This document shows, one piece after another, positions 26,205 to 36,660 of a DNA stretch of 64,000 nt; within the stretch, counting starts at the first letter, position 1, and every line of letters begins with the position of its first letter. A program made the translations under genes and the position numbers. The notes under the pieces are model-generated. The model did not search any database and was not told where the DNA came from. It saw only the letters and a program-made list of their open reading frames with translations. The DNA is taken from positions 1-64,000 of the forward strand of contig NZ_JANFCZ010000008.1 in assembly GCF_024391045.1 (NCBI RefSeq). The letters are read 5' to 3'. The DNA is from Pseudarthrobacter sulfonivorans. GTDB lineage: Bacteria > Actinomycetota > Actinomycetes > Actinomycetales > Micrococcaceae.

Positions 26205-26636
26205 ATGAGAATCGTGCTGTACATCATCTGGGCGCTGTTCGTGGGCGGGGTCATTTTCGCGCTGGTCCACACGCTTCGGAAGACCAAGCGCCAGGAAAAG
26301 CTGATCGCCGGCTGGCCGAAGGTCCAGGCCACGGTAACCGGCAATGTGGGCGGCTGGAGCGGTGGCAGCGGCGGTTCATCGCGAAGCCGGCGCTTCTACC
26401 CCACCTATCAGTTCGCGGATCCGAACGGGATTCTCCATGCCGGCGAATCGGAGGTTTCCTACCGGAACCAGCAGGTGCCGGGTTCGCTGGTGGAGGTCGC
26501 GTATAACCCCGCAAATCCCAACCAGTCGTTCCAGGTGGCATCCGAATCCAAGATGATTCTCGGCTGCATGGTGCCGTTCTTCGCGTTGTTTTCCCTGCTG
26601 CTGTTCTGGGTTGCCGGCGCTTTCCCGCTGGGCTGA
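26205..26636 (+). CDS. DUF3592-like membrane protein, first of a tandem pair
   Basis: A 143-residue protein with membrane helices at both ends (about 3-23 and 118-140) enclosing an extracytoplasmic beta-rich domain with a Gly/Ser loop at 48-60. The V-A-Y-N-P-A-N-P segment is typical of DUF3592 proteins. Function unknown. GGGGG precedes the ATG. It is followed after three bases by a paralogue, so the pair is co-transcribed and arose by tandem duplication. Confidence 0.75.
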   Translation: MRIVLYIIWALFVGGVIFALVHTLRKTKRQEKLIAGWPKVQATVTGNVGGWSGGSGGSSRSRRFYPTYQFADPNGILHAGESEVSYRNQQVPGSLVEVAYNPANPNQSFQVASESKMILGCMVPFFALFSLLLFWVAGAFPLG

Positions 26637-26639
26637 GCC

Positions 26640-27071
26640 TTGGACTTTCTCAAGCTGATCTTTATTGTGCTGCCCGGGCTTCTCCTTCTCCTGGGCCTGA
26701 TCCTGGTTGGCCTTTCATTGGCGGCATCGATCCGGCGGCAGCGCAGCATGGCAGGGTGGTCACACGGCTCCGCAACCGTCACCGGCAACCTGCACGGCAA
26801 GGACGGGCCCGGGAGCAACGGCAGGGACCGGTTTGCGGCGTCGTACGAATTCGAGGACGCCGCCGGTAAACGCTGGCTGGGCCAGTCCGATATCTACAGC
26901 CAGGACCAGGCAATTATCGGGCAGCGCATCGCTGTCCGCTACAACCCCGCCAATCCGGCCGAATCCACCCTCCCCGTGTTCGTAGTCGCCAGGGGCCGGC
27001 TGGCCACGGGTCTCCTTTTGGTGCTATTTGGCGCCGGAGCCATAACAATGTTTGCGTCACTTTCCTGGTAG
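26640..27071 (+). CDS. DUF3592-like membrane protein, second of a tandem pair
   Basis: Also 143 residues with the same two-helix layout as its upstream neighbour. The shared words are A-T-V-T-G-N near residue 45 and V-R-Y-N-P-A-N-P near 102, while the rest has diverged well below half identity. It starts at a TTG three bases after the previous stop, which implies translational coupling. Function unknown. Confidence 0.72.
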   Translation: MDFLKLIFIVLPGLLLLLGLILVGLSLAASIRRQRSMAGWSHGSATVTGNLHGKDGPGSNGRDRFAASYEFEDAAGKRWLGQSDIYSQDQAIIGQRIAVRYNPANPAESTLPVFVVARGRLATGLLLVLFGAGAITMFASLSW

Positions 27072-27108
27072 CCGTGCGGCCGCCGCGGCCCCGGTCCTAC
27101 GCTGAAGT

Positions 27109-27603
27109 ATGCGCAAGTCCGGGCTGCTTCTGGCACTGCTGACGACGACGGTCCTCGCCTGCGGCTGCAACGACTACCCCGGAGGGACACCGTGCCCCGC
27201 AATCGCGCAGGCGTCGGTGGCGGCGGTGACCATTCCGGCGTCGTATGTGCCGCGCGTGGCGACGCTGCGCCTGAAGGCATGCCAGGACGGCGTGTGCAAG
27301 GAGGACTCCGTGGAACTCAGGCCAGGGTCTGTTTCGGTGGACCAGGGCTGCACCCCTGACGGCGGCTGCTCGGCCACTGCCTCACCGGACGGAACGCTGA
27401 CCGGCATGCTGTTCCTGGACACCCTCACCGAATCGCCCATGGCGGTAACCGCCGCGGGGACCTCGCCCGACGGGCAGGCCCTGCCGGTGCGCACGCTCGA
27501 ATTCCGGCCCCGAGTAGCCTTCCCCTACGGCGAACAGTGCGGGCGGTTCATCTCCGCAGCCGTAGTGCTCGACGCCGGCGGCCTGCGTCAGGCGCCGGCG
27601 TGA
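27109..27603 (+). CDS. Putative lipoprotein of unknown function
   Basis: A 164-residue exported protein with a short signal sequence and a lipobox ending at L-A-C (Cys18) or at the adjacent Cys20. The mature part is beta-rich with several cysteines, including a C-x4-C pair around residues 62-67 and one near 84-90. No family is recognised. It lies 37 bp after the DUF3592 pair on the same strand, and may belong to the same envelope-related transcript. Confidence 0.7.
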   Translation: MRKSGLLLALLTTTVLACGCNDYPGGTPCPAIAQASVAAVTIPASYVPRVATLRLKACQDGVCKEDSVELRPGSVSVDQGCTPDGGCSATASPDGTLTGMLFLDTLTESPMAVTAAGTSPDGQALPVRTLEFRPRVAFPYGEQCGRFISAAVVLDAGGLRQAPA

Positions 27604-27784
27604 ATCGCACCCTTTTCCGGCCAGGCAACCGGGCTTCCGGGCCCGAGTCCAGGGCCTCCACCAGACCCCTGGTACCTGCCACCGCGTGCTCTTGACTTCC
27701 GTAGGGAACACTCCTACCGTCAGCTTTACTAACACTGCGAAAGCCAGATTTCGACAGTTCACTGGACGCCAGACAGGGGTTCCG

Positions 27785-28054
27785 ATGCCACTTTCAGATC
27801 GGGAGCGCAAACAGCTGGAAGAGCTGGAAGCGGATCTCGCGTCAGACGATCCGCAGCTGGCGCAAAGACTCTCGTCGGGTTCGGTCAGGCTGCGTGCCAA
27901 GGCGTACGTCGGGTTGCTTCTGTGCCTGATCGGGCTGATCCTTTTGATAACGGGCGTCAGCACGCAACTCATCGTGGTCGGCGTAGGCGGCTTCCTCCTG
28001 ATGGGCACCGGCACCTACCTGGTCCTGGGCACGCGCCCCACGCGGCTTCGCTGA
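27785..28054 (+). CDS. DUF3040 family small membrane protein
   Basis: An 89-residue protein that starts M-P-L-S-D-R-E-R-K-Q-L-E-E-L-E, the typical DUF3040 opening, followed by the D-D-P-Q-L-A segment and two membrane helices (about 42-60 and 64-82). DUF3040 proteins are common in Actinobacteria, without known function. The ATG at 27785 fits this motif; a longer frame from 27686 adds 33 unconserved residues. The stop lies two bases from the dhaM stop (convergent). Confidence 0.85.
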   Translation: MPLSDRERKQLEELEADLASDDPQLAQRLSSGSVRLRAKAYVGLLLCLIGLILLITGVSTQLIVVGVGGFLLMGTGTYLVLGTRPTRLR

Positions 28055-28056
28055 GC

Positions 28057-28749
28057 CTAGGGCTCGCCGAACCCAGCCTGCACCAGGCCTCCAACATAAT
28101 TCAGGGCACGCTCGGCGTCCGGTCCCCAGGCCTCAACGTGAAGCAGGGCTCCCTTGCCGGCGGCGAGAGTCATGAGTGCGGTCATGGAGGCGCCATCCAC
28201 GCCGTTGATGGTGACGTCGGCGTTCAGGGCAGACAGCCCGCCGGCAACTTTCGCTGCCGGCCGGGCATGCATGCCGGCCTGGTTGATAAGTTCAAAATCC
28301 CCGGTGAAGTCCGGCCCGGCACCGGCTGCCGGGCCTTCTTCGACGGAGCTGACCGGCGATGCCCCGGCGGCCCCGGATCCGTAAACAGCCTCTGCCGCCC
28401 GCTTGACGGCGAGCATGTCGCCGCCACCCTGGGCGGCAACGGCGGCCGCCACCAGGCCTTCCACCAGGGGCGCGTCCGCAAGGAGCACAGCGGACGGGTC
28501 GTCCGCGAGTTCCTGCGCCGATTCTGCCGTCATGACGGCAGAACCAAGGTCCGTCAGGACCACTATGCCGTCACCGCCGGCGGCCTGGTCCAGGGCGGAC
28601 ATGACTTTCTCCAGGCTTGTTCCGATCCTGCCGTCCGAGGTGCCTCCCGCTGCGATGATCACCACGTCGGGTGCCATCTGGGCGGCAAGCTGCACGGCGC
28701 CGTCGGCGATCTTTTCGCTATGGGACACCACCACCAGGCGTACCGTCAT
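28057..28749 (-). CDS. dhaM: PTS-dependent dihydroxyacetone kinase subunit DhaM with HPr domain
   Basis: DhaM passes phosphate from the PEP phosphotransferase system to ADP bound on DhaL. Residues 1-130 form an EIIA-mannose-like domain with phospho-His10 (V-V-S-H-S). After an Ala/Gly/Pro linker, residues 150-230 form an HPr domain with phospho-His161 (G-M-H-A-R-P-A-A). Ser188 aligns with the regulatory Ser46 of HPr. The EI-like third domain seen in some DhaM proteins is missing, so phosphate must come from the general EI. Last gene of dhaKLM. Its start overlaps the dhaL stop by four bases. Confidence 0.93.
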   Translation of the reverse strand: MTVRLVVVSHSEKIADGAVQLAAQMAPDVVIIAAGGTSDGRIGTSLEKVMSALDQAAGGDGIVVLTDLGSAVMTAESAQELADDPSAVLLADAPLVEGLVAAAVAAQGGGDMLAVKRAAEAVYGSGAAGASPVSSVEEGPAAGAGPDFTGDFELINQAGMHARPAAKVAGGLSALNADVTINGVDGASMTALMTLAAGKGALLHVEAWGPDAERALNYVGGLVQAGFGEP

Positions 28750-29381
28750 GCAGCAGCCCCGACGGCGGCCCGCAGGATCAGCGCGCTGGACGCCGCGCCC
28801 GGGTCGCGGTGGCCCGCACTGCGCTCCCCCAGATAGCTGGCCCGGCCTTTGCGTGCCACCAGCGGATCCGTTGCCACCGCACCCGCTTCGGCGGCCTCGG
28901 CGGCCGCCACCAGCACGGCCAGGACGTTGCCTGTCCCGTCCGCGGCGGCCTGGGCGGCCTCGGCGGCCGGGGTCCAGGCGTCCACCATGGTCTTGTCGCC
29001 GGACTCGGCCTTGCCCCTGGCCACGATGCCGTCGCGGGCAGCCATCAGGGCAGTAGCGAGCCCTGCGGGATCAACTTCGAGGGCGTCGCCGAACGCGGTG
29101 GCGGCACGGAGGAACGCCGTGCCGTAAAGCGGGCCGGCGGCACCGCCGACCTTGGACATCAAGGTCATGGCGGTGAGCTTGAGGGCCGCGCCGGGCGTCT
29201 CCGGCGGAGCCTCGGCGAGCTTCTCCAGCACGGCCTGGAATCCACGGTCCATATTCTCGCCGTGGTCCGAGTCGCCGATTGGACGGTCCAGCTCGATCAG
29301 CCATGCCCGGTTTTCGGCCATCGCCTCAGCGCACATGGTCAGCCACCTGACGGCCCACTTAACGTCCAGCAGCATCGTCAC
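28746..29381 (-). CDS. dhaL: Dihydroxyacetone kinase ADP-binding subunit DhaL
   Basis: DhaL holds ADP as a fixed cofactor and phosphorylates dihydroxyacetone on DhaK. The nucleotide and magnesium motif [10 protein letters not shown] lies near residues 34-43, and the [13 protein letters not shown] loop near 88-100. The GTG at 29381 overlaps the dhaK stop (GTGA), and an in-frame ATG follows two codons later. A longer frame up to 29423 is unlikely. 211 residues, the normal size. Confidence 0.94.
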   Translation of the reverse strand: MTMLLDVKWAVRWLTMCAEAMAENRAWLIELDRPIGDSDHGENMDRGFQAVLEKLAEAPPETPGAALKLTAMTLMSKVGGAAGPLYGTAFLRAATAFGDALEVDPAGLATALMAARDGIVARGKAESGDKTMVDAWTPAAEAAQAAADGTGNVLAVLVAAAEAAEAGAVATDPLVARKGRASYLGERSAGHRDPGAASSALILRAAVGAAA

Positions 29382-30379
29382 ACGCCCCACCGCAGTGCGG
29401 CCGTGTGAACGGGTGCGTCCCACAGCTGCGTCATCTCATCATCGAGCCGGAGCACCGAGATGGAGCAGCCCTGCATCTCCAAGGCCGTGATGTAGTTCCC
29501 CACCAGCGAACGTTCCACCGTGGCTCCCCGCTCCGCAAGGACCTGCGCCGCGCGGCGGTAGACGATGTACAGCTCGCTCAGCGGCGTGCCGCCCATTCCA
29601 TTGACGAAGAGCAGGACCTTATCGCCGCTCGAAATGCCGAGGTCGCTGAGGACAGGCTCCAACAGCCGGTCGGTGATGCCGTCCGCATTCTCCATCGGAA
29701 TCTTGTGCCGGCCCGGTTCGCCGTGGATCCCGATGCCGATCTCGATCTCGTTGTCCGCCAGCTCGAAACTCGGGGTTCCGGCATGCGGTACGGTGCAGGC
29801 CGACAACGCGACGCCCATGGTGCGGACATTGCTATTGACGCGGTCGCCGATTGCGGCCACGGCATCAAGGCTGTCGCCCCGTTCAGCGGCGGCACCGGCG
29901 ATCTTCTCCACCAGGACAGTCCCGCCAACGCCGCGGCGCCCGGCGGTGTACAGCGAATCCTCCACGGCCACGTCATCGTTGACGAAGACGGTGCGGACCT
30001 CCACACCTTCGGCCTGCGCCAGTTCGGCGGCAGTCTCGAAGTTCAGGACGTCGCCGGTGTAGTTCTTCACGATGTGGACGACGCCGGCACCCGAGTTAAT
30101 TGCGAGGGTCGCCGGAAGGATCTGATCCGGCGTGGGTGAGGTGAACACCGCCCCCGGCACGGCGGCGTCGAGCATTCCCCGCCCGACATAGCCGGCGTGC
30201 AGCGGTTCGTGGCCGCTGCCTCCGCCGGAGAGCAGCCCGACCTTTCCCGCGACAGGCGCGTCCTTGCGCGTGACGTATTTGGGATCGGCGCTGACGGTCA
30301 CGAGGTCGGCGTGGGCGAGTCCGAAACCTTCAACAGACTCGTCGACAACGGAACGTGGATCATTGATGAGCTTTTTCAT
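29378..30379 (-). CDS. dhaK: Dihydroxyacetone kinase substrate-binding subunit DhaK
   Basis: DhaK binds dihydroxyacetone covalently as a hemiaminal on His219 (G-I-G-I-H-G-E-P-G), equivalent to His218 of the E. coli enzyme. The G-G-G-S-G-H-E-P loop is at 52-59. 333 residues, full length. First gene of dhaKLM, with AGGAG before the ATG. The product, dihydroxyacetone phosphate, enters glycolysis. No DhaR-type regulator or glycerol dehydrogenase gene is adjacent, so the source of dihydroxyacetone is not shown here. Confidence 0.95.
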   Translation of the reverse strand: MKKLINDPRSVVDESVEGFGLAHADLVTVSADPKYVTRKDAPVAGKVGLLSGGGSGHEPLHAGYVGRGMLDAAVPGAVFTSPTPDQILPATLAINSGAGVVHIVKNYTGDVLNFETAAELAQAEGVEVRTVFVNDDVAVEDSLYTAGRRGVGGTVLVEKIAGAAAERGDSLDAVAAIGDRVNSNVRTMGVALSACTVPHAGTPSFELADNEIEIGIGIHGEPGRHKIPMENADGITDRLLEPVLSDLGISSGDKVLLFVNGMGGTPLSELYIVYRRAAQVLAERGATVERSLVGNYITALEMQGCSISVLRLDDEMTQLWDAPVHTAALRWGV

Positions 30380-30474
30380 GGCAGAACTCCTGGGTGTGGG
30401 CTCGTGCTAGAGGATTGCACTTTGACCCTACTACCGCGGCATCGAACTCGGATAGCCTCCGCCTCCCGGACACA

Positions 30475-30508
30475 GGTAAGGGACAGCCCCCAATGACTGT
30501 CCCTTACC
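30475..30508. repeat. Extragenic palindrome between argA and dhaK
   Basis: GGTAAGGGACAG (30475-30486) pairs perfectly with CTGTCCCTTACC (30497-30508) around a ten-base loop. It is 115 bp past the argA-type stop and upstream of dhaK, both on the minus strand. No U-tract follows, so it may be a repeat-family member or an operator more than a terminator. Confidence 0.65.
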
Positions 30509-30623
30509 GGCAGGCCCCAAACTGCGGCCCGCTCAGTTTATCCATCAACTCGACTAAAGCCAAGAGGTTGGGCGGAGATGACGCCGGACGACGGCGGGAC
30601 AAAGAGGGGATCCTGACGGCCCT

Positions 30624-31133
30624 TTAGAGGAACTTGATCATGCGCGTGTTGCCCAAGGTGTTTGGTTTGACCCGCGCCAGGTCCAGGAATTCGGCGACGC
30701 CTTCGTCGTGGGAGCGGAGCAGCTCGGAGTAGACGGCGGGGTCAACGGCGGACTGGTCCGCCATCACCTCAAAGCCGTGGCGCTTGAAGAAATCCACTTC
30801 GAAGGTGAGGCAGAAGACACGCGCTACACCGAGGGCCCGCGCCTCCCCGAGCAGGGTTTCCACCAGTACGTGGCCAACGCCTTTGCCGCGCCAGACGTCG
30901 GAGGCGGCCAGGGTGCGCACCTCGGCCAGGTCTTCCCACATCACGTGCAGGGCGCCGCAGCCGATGACCTCGCCGTCGGGCGATTCGGCGATCCGGAACT
31001 CCTGCAGGCTCTCATAGTAGGCAACCGTCTCCTTGGCCATGAGGATCCGTTGTTCCGCGAGCGGTGCCACAAGTCTCTTGATGGCGGGGACATCGCTGGT
31101 GCGGGCAGGACGGATTTGGAAGGAGTCAGTCAC
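30624..31133 (-). CDS. argA: Amino-acid N-acetyltransferase (GNAT), ArgA-type
   Basis: A GNAT-fold acetyltransferase of 169 residues of the short actinobacterial type that acetylates glutamate (or glutamine) as the first step of arginine synthesis. The acetyl-CoA loop reads W-R-G-K-G-V-G-H near residues 78-85, and the F-F-K-R-H-G-F-E region near 121-128 is typical. The GTG at 31133 has AGGA eight bases before it; the upstream ATG at 31142 overlaps that site. No other arginine genes are here. A GNAT with another amino-acid substrate cannot be excluded. Confidence 0.85.
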   Translation of the reverse strand: MTDSFQIRPARTSDVPAIKRLVAPLAEQRILMAKETVAYYESLQEFRIAESPDGEVIGCGALHVMWEDLAEVRTLAASDVWRGKGVGHVLVETLLGEARALGVARVFCLTFEVDFFKRHGFEVMADQSAVDPAVYSELLRSHDEGVAEFLDLARVKPNTLGNTRMIKFL

Positions 31134-31162
31134 GTCTTCCATCCTACGAGGCGACCGCAACG

Positions 31163-31203
31163 CAGAGGCCCCGCCGTTCCTTTCGGAATGACGGGGCCCT
31201 CTG
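31163..31203 (-). terminator. Hairpin after clpC
   Basis: CAGAGG-CCCCG-...-GTTCC (31163-31180) pairs with GGAAT-...-CGGGG-CCCTCTG (31185-31203) with one bulged base and a TTTC loop. It starts 11 bp after the clpC stop and precedes the argA-type gene on the same strand, so it most likely ends the clpC transcript. Confidence 0.65.
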
Positions 31204-31213
31204 GATTTGCCGA

Positions 31214-33706
<2,493 letters not shown>

Positions 33707-33769
33707 TTCGCCACACTCCTAGCTACAACGTACTTTGATGCTACGTGCCCGATCCCGTCTTGTGGAGCG

Positions 33770-33787
33770 TGTTCGCCACAGGGGAAA
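33770..33787 (-). promoter_or_regulatory. ClgR-like site upstream of clpC
   Basis: On the minus strand this 18-bp stretch ends in GTGGCGAAC, matching the right half of the ClgR operator described in corynebacteria (CGC-N6-GCG core with A/T flanks). The left half reads CCC in place of CGC. It lies where the known regulator binds before clp genes, but the core has two mismatches. Confidence 0.35.
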
Positions 33788-33857
33788 CATGGCGCGTTCA
33801 ACCTCCCGTAACCCGGCCCCGCGTGGATCAGGAAAGGCCACGGGCAAGGAGAACGTT

Positions 33858-34293
33858 TTGGAACTAACCTCAACGCTCATGACCGCAGCCACAGTGTCGC
33901 TGGCCGGCATCGGGGGGGCTGTATTAGTCCTACGCCTGCTCCGTGATCCCCGGACTGCGTGCATCAACACGGCAATTCAGAATCCGGTATTTGCGCTGAG
34001 CTTCGGCAGTGCATTCCTCGCTTTGGCGGCCGCGGCGGTCTTTTCGTGGATGAAGCAGCTTGACAGTGCCATGCCCTACGTTTGTTGCCCTGACCTGCTA
34101 TACCGCAACACTGGCCATAACCTTCGGAGTAAATATTCCCTTTATTAACGGCTTGAGCCGGGCTGCGGCGGCCGGAGATACCTCGGCCGGCGGAAAATCA
34201 TTCGAACGCCGCTGGACCCTGTGGAACATTCACCGTACGTGGCTGTCATTTGCGGCACTGGTGTCCGTTAGTATTGCGCGGGCTTCACTTTGA
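33858..34293 (+). pseudogene. DUF1772-like membrane protein gene with a frameshift
   Basis: A TTG start with AAGGAG six bases upstream opens a membrane protein: residues 1-25 (V-S-L-A-G-I-G-G-A-V-L-V-L-R) and a second helix near 50-68. The matching C-terminal half, including N-I-P-F-I-N-G-L, W-T-L-W-N-I-H-R-T-W and a last helix, lies in another frame beginning near 34060. Joined, the two halves resemble a complete DUF1772 protein. The total length (436 bases) is one base over a multiple of three, so a single inserted base near 34050-34075 explains it. This is either a real lesion or a sequencing error. Confidence 0.65.
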
Positions 34294-34357
34294 CACTTCT
34301 TTAGTCACAGCAGTGGGGTTTCCGGGAAGACCGGCCGGGCTACTCATTCTCCGGACA

Positions 34358-34400
34358 GCAAAGAACCCTGTACCGCACGGGGCGAAACAGGGTTCTTTGC
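34358..34400. terminator. Bidirectional hairpin between the DUF1772 gene and lsr2
   Basis: GCAAAGAACCCTGT (34358-34371) pairs perfectly with ACAGGGTTCTTTGC (34387-34400). It sits between the ends of two convergent genes, 65 bp past one and 19 bp past the other, so it probably serves both. There is no strong U-tract on either side. Confidence 0.7.
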
Positions 34401-34418
34401 AGACAAAGGGACGAAGTC

Positions 34419-34748
34419 CTAGGAATTGGCCTTCTGGTAGGCTTCCTGGATTTCGGCCTGAATTCGGCCGCGGCTGTTGACCGTGTAGCCGTTGTCGCGT
34501 GCCCACTGACGGATCTGGGCGGAATCATTGCCGCGGCCCGTCACAGCAGCCTTGGGGCGGGAGCTGCGCCCCGCCGACGTTTTACGGGCAGCGGCAACAA
34601 AGCGCTCCAGACTCGAGCGGAGCTCGGCTGCATTTGCGGCCGACAAGTCGATTTCGTAGCTGGCCCCGTCAAGGCCAAACCGGACATTCTCGTCTGCGGA
34701 TCCCCCATCCAGATCATCTACGAGGATGATGTTCACTTTCTGTGCCAT
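34419..34748 (-). CDS. lsr2: Lsr2 nucleoid-associated protein
   Basis: Lsr2 is the actinobacterial counterpart of H-NS: it binds AT-rich DNA, bridges it and silences acquired genes. In 109 residues the N-terminal dimerisation domain (1-60, M-A-Q-K-V-N-I-I-L-V-D-D) is followed by a basic linker (70-82) and the DNA-binding domain with R-Q-W-A-R-D-N-G-Y and the minor-groove S-R-G-R-I motif near 91-95. AAAAGGAAG precedes the ATG, and a good promoter is visible. Confidence 0.97.
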   Translation of the reverse strand: MAQKVNIILVDDLDGGSADENVRFGLDGASYEIDLSAANAAELRSSLERFVAAARKTSAGRSSRPKAAVTGRGNDSAQIRQWARDNGYTVNSRGRIQAEIQEAYQKANS

Positions 34749-34805
34749 TTAAAGACTTCCTTTTGGAGGTTCGGGTTTGCAGAAAAGCAGGATGTTTCTA
34801 CAAAA

Positions 34806-34835
34806 AGTATGAACCTCTTTATGGCATCACGTCAA
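34806..34835 (-). promoter_or_regulatory. Probable sigma-A promoter of lsr2
   Basis: On the minus strand TTGACG (34835-34830) and CATACT (34811-34806) are 18 bases apart, predicting a start near 34799 and a leader of about 50 bases. The whole region 34750-34870 is clearly richer in A+T than its surroundings. Confidence 0.65.
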
Positions 34836-34879
34836 AGCGAAAATGAACTCTGGGCATATTCCCAGGAAGTTCCGGGACT

Positions 34880-35059
34880 TTAATTATCCTGGCCCGCAGC
34901 GTGTCCGTTCTGCGGTTTGATGGCCTGCGCATCGGCCTCGGCCTGTGCACGGGCTTCGGCCTGCCGTTCGGACTTATCGGCATTAAAGATTGATTTCATG
35001 GCGAACCAGAAGATCAGGCCCACTACCAATGAGGGCAGCAGTACGGCTACATATTCCAT
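34880..35059 (-). CDS. 59-residue single-pass membrane micro-protein behind lysS
   Basis: A short gene starting with ATG two bases after the lysS stop and ending with TAA at 34880. The product begins M-E-Y-V-A-V-L-L-P-S, has one membrane helix (about residues 4-23) ending in F-A-M-K-S, and then a charged, Ala/Glu/Gln-rich helical tail (29-48) with heptad-like spacing. The layout suggests a membrane-anchored helix facing the cytoplasm. Codon use is typical of the genome, and the tight spacing implies translation with lysS. Function unknown; I recognise no named family. Confidence 0.75.
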   Translation of the reverse strand: MEYVAVLLPSLVVGLIFWFAMKSIFNADKSERQAEARAQAEADAQAIKPQNGHAAGQDN

Positions 35060-35061
35060 AA

Positions 35062-36594
35062 TTAGTGCCCTTCGGGCTTCAGGAGGGGGAAGAGAATGGT
35101 TTCGCGGATACCGGCGCCGGTAAACAGCATGACCAGGCGGTCGATGCCCAAACCAATACCGCCCATGGGCGGCGCGCCGTATTCGAGGGCACGGAGGAAG
35201 TCCTCGTCCAGCTGCATGGCCTCGTCATCACCGGCCGCCGCGTGCCGGGACTGTTCGGTCAGCCGTTCGCGCTGGATGACCGGGTCAATCAGTTCGGAGA
35301 AGGCCGTGCCGCGTTCCATGCCGCCGATGATGAGGTCCCAGGCCTCAATCAGCCGGCCGTCCTCACGGTGCGGCCGGGCCAGCGGCTGGGCCGACGGCGG
35401 GTAGTCGTAAACAAAGGTGGGGTTGAGCAGCGTGGGCTCCACGATCTCCCCGAACAGCTCCACCGCGAGCTTCTCTGCGTCCCACGTCGGGTCCACCTTG
35501 ACCTCGTGCTTGGCGGCAATTTCGCGCAGCACCTCCGGCGAAGTATCCGGTGTGACTTCCTGGCCAACGGCGTCGGAAAGCCCCGGGTAGACGGAAACCC
35601 ACGCCCAGTCGCCGTCGAGGTTAATCTCCCCGGCTTCGGTCTGGATGGTGCGGCCGGCACCCACGGCGTCGGCGGCGTCGAGGATGATTTCCTTGATGCG
35701 CTCAGCCATGACGAACTGGTCCGCCCACGCCTCGTAGCACTCGAGGGTGGTGAATTCGGGACTGTGGGTGGAGTCCACGCCCTCGTTGCGGAAGACGCGG
35801 CCCATGTCGTAGACGCGGTCGATACCGCCCACCACTGCCCGCTTCAGGTACAGCTCGGTAGCGATGCGCAGGGTCATCTTCTGGTCAAACGCGTTCATGT
35901 GCGTCTCAAACGGGCGCGCCAGGGCACCGCCGTGGACCAGCTGCAGGATGGGGGTTTCCACCTCCACGTAGTTGTGGCGGAAGAGTGTTTCGCGGATGGA
36001 CCGGGTGATGGCGGCGCGGGTGTAGACCATTTCGCGGGCTTCGTCGCGCACCATAAGGTCCACGTAGCGCTGCCGGACACGGGTTTCCTCGTTCAGTTCC
36101 GCGTGCAGCACGGGCAGCGGGCGCAGGGCCTTGGACGCCATGGACCAGGACTCCGCCATCACGGACAGCTCACCGCGGCGGGAGGAAATCACCTCGCCCT
36201 TGATGAACACGTGGTCGCCGAGGTCCACCAGAGCCTTCCACTCGGCGAGCGCCTCCTCCCCCACGTTGGCGAGGCTGAGCATGGCCTGCAGCCGGGTGCC
36301 CTTGCCGTCCACGCCGCCTTCCTGGAGCGTGGCGAAGCAGAGCTTGCCGGTGTTGCGGACAAACACGACCCGGCCGGTGACGCCCACGGTGTCGCCGGTG
36401 GTGTCGTCCGCCTCGAGGTGCGCGTACTTTTCGCGGATCTCGGTCAGGGAGTGTGTACGCTCAACACCCACCGGGTACGCCTCGATGCCACCCTCGATCA
36501 GCTTGGCGCGCTTGTCCATGCGGATGCGCATCTGCTCGCTGGCGTCGAGGGGCTCTGGGGCGTTTTTGGGGGCGGGGGTGTTTTGGGAAGTCAC
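35062..36594 (-). CDS. lysS: Lysyl-tRNA synthetase, class II
   Basis: LysS charges tRNA-Lys with lysine. 510 residues from the GTG at 36594: an N-terminal OB-fold anticodon-binding domain (about 70-180, with G-R-V-V-F-V-R-N-T-G-K-L-C-F) and a class II catalytic core. Motif 2 reads F-R-N-E-G-V-D-S-T-H-S-P-E-F-T, and motif 3 reads G-I-G-L-G-I-D-R-L-V-M-L. The open frame continues to 37179 through sequence that belongs to the divergent hydrolase gene, so the longer version is rejected. The micro-protein gene follows two bases downstream. Confidence 0.96.
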   Translation of the reverse strand: MTSQNTPAPKNAPEPLDASEQMRIRMDKRAKLIEGGIEAYPVGVERTHSLTEIREKYAHLEADDTTGDTVGVTGRVVFVRNTGKLCFATLQEGGVDGKGTRLQAMLSLANVGEEALAEWKALVDLGDHVFIKGEVISSRRGELSVMAESWSMASKALRPLPVLHAELNEETRVRQRYVDLMVRDEAREMVYTRAAITRSIRETLFRHNYVEVETPILQLVHGGALARPFETHMNAFDQKMTLRIATELYLKRAVVGGIDRVYDMGRVFRNEGVDSTHSPEFTTLECYEAWADQFVMAERIKEIILDAADAVGAGRTIQTEAGEINLDGDWAWVSVYPGLSDAVGQEVTPDTSPEVLREIAAKHEVKVDPTWDAEKLAVELFGEIVEPTLLNPTFVYDYPPSAQPLARPHREDGRLIEAWDLIIGGMERGTAFSELIDPVIQRERLTEQSRHAAAGDDEAMQLDEDFLRALEYGAPPMGGIGLGIDRLVMLFTGAGIRETILFPLLKPEGH

Positions 36595-36660
36595 AGTCCA
36601 CAAGTTTACCGGGAGTTCCGCCGCCCGGCTTCCGGCGGCGCCCGGGCATAGACTCGGGCT

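Noticed and set aside
35065-36651. 528-codon frame antisense to lysS
   Set aside because: lysS carries class II synthetase motifs; the antisense frame has none.
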